From Pithys albifrons albifrons (Eukaryota; Chordata; Aves; Passeriformes; Thamnophilidae), in assembly GCF_047495875.1 (NCBI RefSeq), contig NC_092467.1, forward strand, positions 15,527,566-15,591,565: DNA of 64,000 nt. Direction: 5' to 3'. The position numbers were made by a program, and so were the translations under genes. Below, one piece after another: positions 46,881 through 59,300 of this stretch; positions within the stretch are counted from its first letter, which is position 1; every line of letters begins with the position of its first letter. The notes below the pieces were generated by a model. That model made no database searches and was not told where the DNA came from. It saw only the letters and a list, made by a program, of their open reading frames with translations.

Positions 46881-49800
46881 TTAATATGTTTTAATAATGT
46901 AGTATTAATAACTAATAATTAACAATTTATTAATATATCAAAGAAAGTACCTGCTAGTACTGTATCAGCTTAGTTTCTCTCAAGAGCCTTGGGCAGAGAA
47001 TTTCAACAAATGTTTTTTTTTAATTATATAATGTTTCAATCAGACTAGGTGAAAACTCAAACTTAATGACTCCTTCAAAGAATATGATACTTCTTAGTAT
47101 TAGATGCACTTACACAGTACCCCTTTTTCCCTCTCGCCAAACTAAATAGCCCCATCTATTTAGTTACCCGGTGTTGTTAATGATAGTGTCGTTAAATGGC
47201 ATTGCTTAGAACAACAGATCCTCTGGATATTATGGAAAAGGTTGATCATTTGGTTCACCAGTCATTGCTATATTAAACCACATTATTCTATCTTAAGCCA
47301 GTCTTTATCATCTTCATAAATTCCCCAGATGCCTTTGAGCGAAGTCCCAACAGTTATTAGCAGCTATTAATCTTTTTGTGTTCCTGTAAACAGTGTCCTT
47401 AATCAACATTTCTTTACAGCAGTCTGTGTTGATTTACTTTGTTCTCTTAACCAAAGTTTTGAAGCTATTGTGTAGCTCTTACAAGCACAGTGCCCTAAAT
47501 TAATGTCTCTTTTTCAAGTTCAGGTCAGAACTCATTTTGCTGGTCTGAATCCCACAGGGTGCTCTCCAGCATTTTATTTCTAGCATCCTTGCTAGAAAGA
47601 CAGCTTATCTTGGGCAGACTGGGAGTGTTACTGCTCTCTACCATATCAAACACTGAAACATGTGACATAGCTCATACTGTACTTCAGTGAATGTTCGTAT
47701 GGATCCGAAGGTCTATTTTTGACAACTAGATTATTATCTGTCTGCCTACTTTCCCTCACTTTCTGGTACTATATCCACCTGGAAATTTATTTTCCACAGC
47801 AAATTCACCTTTTTCGATCACTGTGATTAACTGCTTGTACATTTACTTTCTTCAGGACTGGAGATCAGTTTTACTTTTTATTACAAACATTATATGCCAT
47901 AGGTGATTGCAAATATCTTTCATTCCACTGGGTTCTCTTGGCTTTTGTCTTAGCTTCTTGGCGGTTGATCACGTTATGGGTCATGTACAGCCATGGCTGC
48001 AGCTCTGGGAAGAGTGTTGTTTTCCGTTATGGAAAAAACATGAAATGAATTTTTGTTTCTTTGTTTTTCTGAATGCAAAGGTGTCTGATGAGGCTATAAA
48101 ACAAAGGGTGGAAGTTCTCTGCTCCTTAACCTAAAACAGTGTAAGGATTTTTCTGTTGTCGCAAAGAGAAGTGTAAGTGATGGCCTGGCACTACAAGACA
48201 ACAGGCGAAATATTCCAGCACCAAAGCTCTGATTGCTCTCCAAGTACATTAGGAGAGTAATTTAATGGGTAATGAGAACCTAGTTGTCCCCTGCCCCCAG
48301 TATGGCTGAGCAGTACAGGTGAGGACTGCTCCCTTGATGATGGTGCTTTTACCAGCCTAGATCCTTGCATTGCCGACAGCACAGTTGTCCTGCCTACCAG
48401 GCAGTCAAAAAACACGTTAAAAAATCTCTAAGCATGGTACATTTAAAATCATTATTTTATGTGTGGGTTACATGAAAGACCCACAATCAGAAATGACTGG
48501 CTTGAATTCTTAGAGTCTGCTTCATTGCTACAATAGCTTTTGCCAACCAGTATTGCAGGTAACAAAGGTTCTCCATTTGAGGATGAGACAAGGTATGAAT
48601 TTAGGGACTTCGAGATGATTTTTATTTTTGAGCTGAAGTGAAGCTGCTTAAATTTTGGCTAACAATACTCATATAAAGGTGTGGCTAACTTAACTGAGCT
48701 CAAGCATTTAGTCCAGCGATGCCCTGGCAAGCTGCTTTGAGCAAATTGGTGCCCAGTCTGGCATGATGTCTCAGCAAGTAGGTGGTGATTAGTAGCTGAG
48801 AGTCGGCGAAGATTAACCCCTGATCTCATATGTCTGCTTTGGCAGGGAGACTTTTCTTCTGTACCAGTGCAAAATCAAGCAGATCCATTGCTGCAGGTGA
48901 TCTAAACTCATATAGTATCTAGACAGACTCACAGTCATTTTTATCAGAGAAGAGCCCCAAACCCCCAGCCCTCCTGCCTTCAGCTGCTCATTTGCAGCGT
49001 GAGAGCCTTTCCTGCTCTATGCCCTGCAGACAGGAGCAAGCACAGGCCAGAGGTTTCAGCCACAGCCAAACTGGGATAAATGCAAAATTAAAGGTTTATT
49101 AAGGTGTATTTTGACTAGCCCTCTATCTAACTCACAGACCAACATCAGACAGAATGCTTTATGTAACACACACAGTAGCCCAGTCTTGTACAAACTCTGA
49201 GGTTACCTAGTTTTGCAAACATGACCATTTTGCTTATTAAAAAGGTGACAAAAAAAGTAATGGACAACGCAATTTTAAAAAAAACCAAAACTGCAACACC
49301 AACAAGGAAGAGACTCCAAATCCCCAATAACATAGTAGTAAATTAAAACAATACTTTCTCAAATAAAGAAAGAAAACATAGCAATTTCAAAAAATGTTCT
49401 TTGCGCAGTTGGACTGAAATGGGACTTTTGCTATTGATTTCAGGAATACCAGAACTTGAACTCTGAACTCAAATAATTTAAAAGGAATAAAAAGTGTTTC
49501 ACAGTAATTTTTAAAAGGCCATATAAGTGACAGATTGTTCACCTTTCCACTTTACTCTTGATGTTAGAAAATGGAATTATTTTTCTACAATTTTCCCACA
49601 ATTGGCCTCTCGTAACATCCCATCCTACAGAAGTTCTTCCAAATGCTTTTGCATCTTATTTAGGAACAGCATTATATTCCTGGGCTTTTTTGATAGGGAT
49701 TATTTTATGGGCTCTTACAAGACTGTATAAATTACGAAAAAGAATATCATAGAGAAAAAATATTTTCAAGCGGATGCTGTCCATGGTGGCAAAAGATATT

Positions 49801-50337
49801 TAAAATGAAAATCTTTTAAGTGTTACAGAAAAATGTCTTCAGAGAGGACACTCCAGAAATGTGATTGTTTTTAAAGAAATTAAAATCTTCAAAGCAGACA
49901 CCTCTTTCTGTGAGGAAATCTTCAATGGGCCATTTTTCCACAGTGGGACTCTGAAAATGAAATCTCTTAACTGATATGAAAACTTTGAAAGCAATAAGCC
50001 ATTCCTAAAACTGAAAGTAATATTTCTTTGGCAGAGTAGAGAGTGTTTTTAAAGAGAGAAATAACTGCACCAGCATCAATTATAGAGGTGATCAGTGCCT
50101 ACTTTTCTTACAAGATATAGTTATTATTTAAAATGCTTATCATCATCACAAAGTTATTATAACACATTATTACAATATTTTTAACAATGAAAAGCATTGG
50201 TGGCAGCATATCCTTTCATGACTGGAGAGAGAGTTGCTGACTTAAAAATAGCTTCTTTTTTAAACATGTAAGAAAGTCCATGGAGTGGAGCTTGTTGAAA
50301 ATATTTCTGTGAATTATATTCCCATGGAGTAATACCT

Positions 50338-50420
50338 TTTTTGGGTTTTGAGTTTTTCTTATTTGGTTGGTTGGTTTGCGTTTTGGGTGTTTTGGTTTTT
50401 GTTCTTTGATTTTTGGGTTT
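50338..50420. repeat. G/T-rich low-complexity tract
   Basis: About 80 bp nearly only T and G (TTTTGGGTTTT-type units with a GGTTGGTTGG core), the complement of the A/C tracts in the introns. Confidence 0.8.
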
Positions 50421-53400
50421 CTTCATGGTAGGAGTAAGACAGAAAACGGCAGCTTTGCAGTATAATTTTCCAGTTCAGAATAGTATAGTTTTTGTAATCT
50501 GGACTATTTTTACAGGATGGATATCCATTTCCCAGTGTTTTCCAACTGGCACAGTCCATGGAGTGCTTTCTGGTCAAAAGCTTTACAGGGAAGTGATGTA
50601 GGAGCATGGATGTGAAAACAAAATGAAGTAAATAGCCTACATACATAGCTTAGAAAGGAAACAATGAAAGGAGAATTTGTTCATTTTGCCATGCTGAAGC
50701 ATCATGGGCTTTCAGGTGACCGCAGATGAAGCATTTCTTTGAGCAATGTAAGGAGATGGATCTATAGTATCATTTAAAGAGGCTGACTGGTGGGGAACTA
50801 GACAAGCTATTGGATTGTGGTGAACTGCAGCTGACCCAAAGCCAAGGGCAAGCCAGAATTATTTGCAGGGTAAGACAATGGCTTTTAAAGCATCCTGGAG
50901 AGAGACAGTCTGTTTTGAATTAAATTCAGAAATTAGAAAATAAAATACATATTTGCTTGCCTGAGTGGCCACTTTCTCTCTTACACAAAAACCCCATGGA
51001 AGCAACATTCTAGTCTTCTCCTACTCCTGGTTGTGTGAACATAGAATGGTGCCAACCACCCTCACACAGTTCCTACACTCAAAAATATTCAACAACATAG
51101 TGTCTCCTCCACTCTCCCTTAGTATCTTTCATGCTGTCTTCACAAACTCCTCACTTCAGGATTTGGATGTCATAAACACCCTTAGGAAAACGTAGCTAAG
51201 GTGATGCATTGTGGTATTCTGGTTTTTAAGTGCTTTACTGTACATACTTTTCTCACTGGTCTGTTTGTCTAGCAGCAAATTTAACTGGAATCACATAGGC
51301 ATCTTTCTGTATTAAATATTCTAGATAAAATTATTCTTTCAGCTCTACTCAGCTGAAATACTTTTTAGCATATCAATTTCACAGAACTATGATTTCTGTA
51401 GTGTGCAGTACTGGGAGATTCAATATGGATACATAGAAGACAAATTTGACCCAATCAGCATAGCCTATATGACAGAGTTCTTTAATAAGAGCTTATAACT
51501 GGAGTGTGGGTTTGAGTTTTAGAAAAAAAAGACAACCACAAAAAGCAGAAGTTGCTTGCATGCTAAAAGGTAGATGTGAATAACAGTTTTGGTAATAGCA
51601 GAAAAAAAATTCCAGGTTGCAAGGACCAATTACAGTGTTCAGTTGCTTATACAGTCTTTTCTGTCACTGAATTCAGGCAGTCAATGCAGCTGGCAATGTT
51701 TAAAATTAAAGTAAAAGCTACAAATACTTTGTGAGACCATTTGAAGACAATCTGCCCAAATAGCTGCACATAAAAACCCTTCCGTAACACTGCCTCTCAA
51801 AACACCAAAACTCCTGAACTAGCCTGTAGGCTTCCCCTGCCCCGCCTTCCTGGGCACTGAGGCAGCAGCAGCCCACGTTGTGGACAATGGCAGCGTTCTC
51901 CACCTCTCTGCAGCCAGCTCTCAGCCCCCGGAGCTGCCTTAGGCTGGGACCTAAACTGCAGGCACTGTTGAGCTGTTCTGCATCTGAAGCTCTCTCAGCA
52001 TTGTGGCCAGTGCCTCTTATCAGTCCATGAGACAATAACAGAGCCTCTTCCCAGGCTCTTGCTCAAGCCCAGGCAGGTAAATTTCCTCTCACCCTTCAAA
52101 CAAGATTCTTTCAGAGGTGTGTGCCCCTGCAGCTGTGGAATGGCACAGCTGCTCTGGTGAGTGTGGGGCTGTGGCGTCGTGGCAGGAATGCCTGAATAAT
52201 CATAACATGAGACTTCACTATCACAAGTAGAATTAGTGACTTCTGCCATGCCTGAGGCTACAAGGCTAAAAAAGCACCAGACAGCAATACATAAACTAAT
52301 GTTCTGTGGTTTTTTTCCTGTTCCTCATGCTCCACAGGAATTTCGTGGTATGTTAGATGTAATTTAAAGTTGACCTGCTACAGCAAACAAAAATCTCAGG
52401 GTGAAGTAGGGGCATCAGATTGAGCCACCTCGATCAAATCCTTGTCAAATCTATCTCTTCTTGTCTTTTTAATTTGGAAATAATAGAAAAATTCAAAGGT
52501 TTTCGAGGAATTCAAATATTCCTCTCTAGACTACATGATATTTTCCATTTGAAAATTGTAATTTGCTCTATCACTATACAAAGCAAATACAGTTTCCTTT
52601 CTTTTGTAGTCTAAAACAGTTTCAGAAACGTTAAGTGATAAAAGACACATGAACTGACTGGAAATTTGGAAATGGGTGCTGAGTAAAAGAGTTACAGATT
52701 AGATACGGAAGTCAGAAATAATCCTGTTCTTAAATTCATTATGTATCCAGCATGGATACTATTTTTTAAAAATTTCAGTTTGCCAGCCTGAAAACTAATT
52801 TACTTTATAATCTCGAGAGTAATCTTCTGTGTACTCTGCTGTCCTTTAGGAGTGCTGATGTAGCTGGAGAACAAGAGCAGCTTGTCACACTGCATTACTA
52901 ACCGTCTGCTTGCAAACTTCAGAGAATTTCTGGCCACATGTGACATAGTATGTTATTAAACTTTTGCAATATCCGAACCCAACAAAGATATCTGCATTTT
53001 CAGTATAAACAGCAGCTCTCAACTCCCCCGAGGAACGGCAGCAACTTTTAACAAATACCATCAGCAGTATCAGATGCAGTCCAGTGATATGTTAACTCTT
53101 CAAGGCTCGGACCACAGCAATCATGTTTGTGTCAAATTTACATGCCTGTATTTCTTTACTCAATTCTTAGTTCAGCTATCAGTCCAATATTGTGCTTGCT
53201 GTCTAATGTGGTACTGCACAGAAGTAAAATATGATTTTAAAAGGGCAAAATTGATAATTTACAACCATTGTAGGAACAGAACATGTAAAGTAGAAGTCAT
53301 TGCCCTGTAATAAATAATCAAAATACTATATTGCTGCAGTCCTAGTGCAGGTTTTCAAAGGGATTGGAGTCAGGGTAGTCACATCCCTCCTGTTTTCTGC

Positions 53401-56400
53401 ACAAGGGCAGTCAGAGTTAAGCCTTGGCCTCGGGGCACAGGAACTCACTGGCGTAAGTGAGAAGGGATCAAGGCCACTGACACATGCAAGTGCTTATCAG
53501 GGTGAACAGGATATTTGGAGGCACAAAAGATCTCAGGGCTTCAACCCAACCTGAGGCAATGCAGCTTGCTCCTATTAAAGGCATCCACTGCTGAACAAAA
53601 TATGGCTCTACACAAACATCGTTCTAAAGCTGTTTACATATCCCTAGATCTTTTTTTCAGCTCTGTCTTATTATTTTAGTTCAGACAGAAATTGCCCCGC
53701 ACTGATTTTCATTCTTATTTACATTCAAAATGTTGCTGAGATCATCCCAGACTTAAAACTTAGGGCCCACCAGATCTAAACCTTAAGAACTCTGGATTTT
53801 GATTGTCTAAGTCTGCTAAAGGTATGTTCTTAATGGTAGAGAAACAGCAGGCATACATGATCAGTTAAAAAGGAAAGGTTTAGTACACAAAATATTCAGA
53901 CACTACGTATTTTTATTACCAGCAATGAGTAGGGTAAAACATCAGGTTGTCATTATAGTATCCTAGGTATGTTTGCTCCTCAGCTTGCTTCTTACTTGCA
54001 ACATGCTTCCTCAGTCTACTCTGTCACTTTTGGAATTAGATGTGATGTCCTATTTAGTCTCCTGTTGAAACCATATGCAGCTGGACAATGCATCAATGGT
54101 GCAGGTTGAGAGCAACAAAAATGCAAAGCCAACAAAAAATTTAGGATTAATTTTCACAGTTTTCTGTCTTCTTTCAGTTGGCTTTGCTGCATTTTTCTGC
54201 TTAAGGACACAAGCAAAACGAAGCAGGCTTGACTGGATCACTATTCTGGAGAGGGTTGCAGTAAGATTTGAAGATTTAATAACAGATAGGGACCTTTCAT
54301 CCAAAGATCACAAATGCTATACCAGTATAAATTAAGTCTCCCAAATAGTTCATAAAACATATAATAATTATTATTATTATATATCTTCATTGTTGGACAA
54401 ACTGATTCATTCCAAGTTACAAGAGCAGCAGCATGGTACCAGAGGAAGAAAAGGAGGTTTAGGGTTGAGTCTAAGACTCTCATTGTAACTACAATGGTAC
54501 CTTCAAAACTGTAATACATACAGAGGGATTCTTTGGTAACAGGACAGTCACGCCTTTGAATTTCATATCTACAACAATAAAATACTCTATTCAGGAAACA
54601 AATTAAAATGTAAATATCATGGGACTTACAAAAACTGTATTTTGACCTCTTGAAGTATTCAAGACTGCTCAAGAAGATTCTGATCGGCTATGGGCTCCTT
54701 TCTCTGTGGTGCTATTACACTCAATATGCTCAGCTTTCAGTGAAAAATACAATGATTCCAATGGTCATAGTCAAAAAGATCATTTTTAAACCATTTCACT
54801 ATTGGGGGTATAGTCAGCCTGACATATTAAGCTACCTGTGGTGTATGAGCTCCCTTAATAAACTGAGCTGAAACACCAACTTAGCAACCCAAGTATCAAG
54901 ATTTTAAACTGCTTTAGAGAGTATCAGAATATGTCTAAAACATAGGACATGAAGTCAAATACCTCAAATCTATTATCATCCTAACATGATCCTAAAATCA
55001 ACCTATCTTGCATGGTGCCTATAAAGAACAAATAATAAGCCATAAGCATTAATCTCCATTATAGGTTTCCATAAAGTATGACATAGATTCAGTGCAGATC
55101 TGGACATTTTCATACTAAGAATGTATATCACTTTTCAATGGCCAATGCCTTTTAAGTAGCCTCATTAAATACAGGGGATTTTGGCAAAGGGAAATAAGAA
55201 TCTCCATAAAAGTAGGGTCTCTTAATCACACAGAACAACTGGAAATTGCCTCCTAAATTAGCTAAGAATCAGTACTACATGAAGCAAAGCAGAGAGGAGA
55301 GAAGATGTGATTTTGAGTGACCTGCTGAGCAATCCACAAGACAGAGAAGAGAGAAGAAAAGGAAGCTGGCTGGCAGGCATCAGCTGGTGGTTCTGCTGCC
55401 CAGGGCCGGAGGGAAGGCATGTGTCTTACGGCACAGATTCGTTAGACACCCACAGCCCATCAGCTGCATGCAGAGAAGACAGGATAAGAAAGACAAGTGA
55501 TTAAATTTTATTTTCAGATAAGTGTACTACTGTTTCTGTATTTGCCATTGTAACTGGGTCTATTTGGGATTTTTTAAATAAGTGCTTCACTTTAACATGG
55601 TTTCCATTAAGAACAAGATTTCAAGGTTAGTGGACAAATTCACACCATTCCATCTCTGTAGCTGTAATGATCCATAAATCCAGCTTACTAGAACCCTTTT
55701 GAAGTGCCCAGTCTCCATTTCTCTAGGTATTGAAAGCATTAAGCATCTGGTATTGTATTACCTGCACAGTTTAGGCAATGGAGATTCAAGAAGTTCCCTT
55801 GAATGGCCTGCATGAGCCATGCAGACAGCTGAACATGCAGAAATGAAAGAGAAGAGTGCCAGAAAATAACTGTATTCTGGTCTAGTCTCTGTCAACTAAT
55901 AAAAGCAGGCAGATTTTAATTAAGCTGAAAGTGCTGTAGAAGTTTCAGCGAAGTAACACTGACTCCTCAGACCTGGCTGCAGTTGTTCTTAATTCTGTTA
56001 TTAAATGTCACAAGAGTAAATGTAATTTGAAGGCAGGGGTAGCTGCTCCGACATCCAGGTTTTTACTTAATGTAATTTTAATTGAACTAAGAGAAATTCT
56101 AACATGACATGTAACTGAAAAACATAATACACTGTATTAATTCACTCTCCACTAAAATTTTAACAAAAACTAGAAAACTGCACTCCTGAAAACACCAAGA
56201 AGTAAAGCCACTAGAGAAGCCCCTCTGTGAAACTGTTATATTTATGCAATGGAATTTCTGATCAGAGGAGAGGGAAAGCTGAGGAACAAAAACTTTCCAC
56301 AATATTTCTTTCACAACCTGGTAGAGCTGCCAGAAGAAATTCCTGGTGGATGTAGTGCTGACCATAGCTGTGATGCAGCAAGCTTTTAATTACATACTTG

Positions 56401-57656
56401 TTCCCTGAGTCACACTCCATGGCAGTCTGGCTGCCTTGCTTCAGCCTACATCCTTATAAAGAAAGAAGCAGTACTTAAGCACATCATAATAGCAGCATAA
56501 CACAATCCAGGCTCTTGGACAAGAAGAGGTCCATTCCAGAGTCCTTGGCACGTTAAAGAACCAGTCAGGGTTGGAGAATTGAAGTGACTCATCCAGCAAG
56601 TGGTAACACAGGTGAGACTGGAGCCCAGCTGTGGTGATACTCAGCTCTGAGGAGAAGAAAGTTCCCTGGCTGGGAGTAAACATGCTACTTAGTTAGCATC
56701 TGAATGTTCCCCAAACACTGGAGAACCTCTGGGCAGCTGGTGAGTGACCCAGCCCAGGCCTGGGAAATGCTGCCTTCCCTGCTGCTGCTGCCCCTGCTCT
56801 GGGACCAAGGTTTTGAATACTGAGCCATCTTTGTTTTATTTAGATGTTCTGGCAAGAGAGATTCTTGTATCTCTCAACAGGCTGGAACAGTGCATATTAC
56901 AAGGTTTGAAAATGCACAGTGTCATTTACTGGTAGCATATACCACACCATGGTATATTTCTTTAAGCATTGTTTATTCCAGCTTCCAAAGTACATGAAAA
57001 TAAACAATGAGGTTTTTCCTGTTGACCAAAATAAAGGACAGCAAAATTTTAATGACTGTTGAGATGAGCACTTCATTACCAAACCTACAACCAGTTCACT
57101 GAGGACATAGTTTTGTTTGAAACAGCAGCGTGCTGCAGCTGTGCTGTGCTGTTTGCTTTTAGAGATGGAACTTGCAGAAAACTGCTCCTTCCTTTAAGTA
57201 GTGGTAACTTTCTCATCTGCCTCAAGCAATTCTTTGGGATGTCACACATCAAAACACAGCTTTGATTCGTTCATCCTAATAGGTAGAAAAGAGTTCAGAG
57301 TTTTTAGGTTCAGAAGATGATGTAGTCTTCTTTTGACCTTTCTCAACATGCTAAATGCCCTCCAGTGCTCTGCACTGGAGTGTGGCAAGCACAGCAGAAT
57401 CCCCATCAATCTCATGAAGGAAGGCAGTACAGCTGAGCTGTACCACAGCTTGAGAGCATTGCCCCATATATTAAAATCTGATGTTGCAGCCCATTTGCTA
57501 CAATGGTTGGTAGCTCAATAGCTGTAGTTAACCTTGCTGAATATTCAGCAGCAGCTCTATGTTGCTCAGCACTATCAATTCACTGACAGCGTTTAATATC
57601 TTCTAATTAAATGTGAGTGGCAATAACCATATACCTTAATCAAATCTTATAAATAA

Positions 57657-57708
57657 ATTTTTTTTAGGTTTTTTTTGGTTTTGTTTGTTTGTTTGTTTTT
57701 GGTTTTTT
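57657..57708. repeat. T/G low-complexity tract with GTTT repeats
   Basis: T-runs with four GTTT units in tandem (TTTGTTTGTTTGTTTG). Simple repeat. Confidence 0.8.
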
Positions 57709-58899
57709 CTTTGGAGTGAGAATGCCATTACCATCCCTATGGCACAAAGCATCCTTTCTGTCTATTGTATTCACTGGTTAGGATGGAGACCTTGCCAGAG
57801 TGACACACAGTATTACACTTCCAAGCCTGCATGGCCAACAGCACCTCGCTTCCCTGGGGTTAGAAACTTCAACTAATGCCAGGTGCTAAATCTATGTAGT
57901 AGATCATTGAAATGGTTTGTTTTTATTTATAATGCTGCTGTTCTCCTAGCACTTGCCAGAGGTATGTATCATTAACATAATTTAGTAGCTCAAGGAGTTG
58001 ATATATGGTAAGATACTGTGACTGGCCCAGCACATGAATCTGGAGCTTTTGTCATACCATCTCAAGCTTCTTAGAACCAAAATCAAAATCAAGACAAAAT
58101 ATATGTTATACTTCCAATTCACTAGGAGATTTTTCAGTGGCTTGCCACTTAGAGGCATGGCAAACCTCAGACAGAAGAAAACATGAGAAGGCAAATGAAG
58201 AGTATATGAAGTGGAGAAAAATGTGGTCAACAAACAGAATGTGAGCAAAGATTTACAAAAGAGTTAGCAGACCTCTTAGAAAGGTACTCACATAATCTGT
58301 TTTAGACAAGTTCTGGCATCCAAATTAGGTACCATGAGGATTATTTCACTCATCTGCTGCTGGCCTCTTATCCAAACAGTGGAGCACACCCCATTCCCTC
58401 ATCCATCAGATAATGAAAAATATCTCCCATTATGGGGAAGACACATTTGGTCATATGATAAGACACATACACAGAGTCCTAGTTACATGACCAGGCATGT
58501 GACCATCACGCAGTAGTTCATGGCATTTTTGCCAGGAGCAAAGACAGCAGCAGCTCACAAGCAAGATTAATTGTTCTGGAAAACCCTGAGGTAGGTGTGG
58601 GAAGATGACTAGGGTTAAAAATTAGAGGAGACTGAGAACTATAGGGTAAAATGGGCCTGTATTTCCCTGGATGGAATGCAGTCAACATGCTCCATAAAGA
58701 TACCCCATACAATGATAAGCATCTGCTATGGGTGGCGGAACGGATGATGGAGCGGAGACACCATGGCCTCCTCCATAGAAATCCCTGCAGGGAGGGGAAC
58801 ATGATGGTACTTTGTAGCTCATAAGACCGTATAGTGCCTGTAAAGCAAGGGAGATAGATGAAGATGTTCTGCAGCTAAGCCAACAACTATATAGAAATC

Positions 58900-59300
58900 C
58901 TTCTCCTCACATGCCAAGATATGACGACCTCCATTAAGCATGCAAAGCAAGAAACACCAAGCAGAGAAGAAAATACTTATGACTAAAGTCACTCAAGCTC
59001 CACCTAAACCCAAAGAAATAGTATAAAAGTAAGTTGAGAATAGAGGGAAAATTGAGGAAGACTCCAGCAAAACTGCTGGCATCAGTTGGCAGGCTGAACC
59101 TGCCTTCCACCCTTATGGGGATGCCTATTGGGTAAGAATTATAGTTTGCACACATTAAACGCTGCTATAGGACTAGAGCTTGCTTTATAGTATAGTAGAC
59201 TGCTTTAAACATGTTTTTGCAGCCAGATACTATCACTGACAACCCTCGAACTTTATTAACCTGTCACAATTTGTATTAATGAGAAATGTTACTTTATAAT
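58900..59300 (+). mobile_element. Probable LTR-like retroelement block
   Basis: The plus strand shows an LTR-like order: a TATA box (TATAAA, 59,022-59,027), a GC-richer stretch, then ATTAAA (59,154-59,159) about 130 bp on, followed by T-rich sequence. No clean TG..CA ends or target duplication was found, and the flanks (58,500-59,640) may belong to the same element. Family unknown. Confidence 0.4.

Larger units (their letters stand above)
46881..58880. other. Intergenic region, no gene recognised
   Basis: 12 kb of mostly AT-rich sequence. G/T tracts lie at about 50,338-50,420 and 57,657-57,708. Somewhat GC-richer patches (about 48,700-49,060; 51,780-52,200; 55,320-55,470) have no recognised content. 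Confidence 0.7.

Noticed and set aside
46486..46884. 132-codon plus-strand ORF
   Set aside because: It is the antisense of the LINE reverse-transcriptase fragment.
54050..54672. Overlapping ORFs on both strands (84, 86 and 143 codons)
   Set aside because: They conflict with each other, have no known domain and no splice support.
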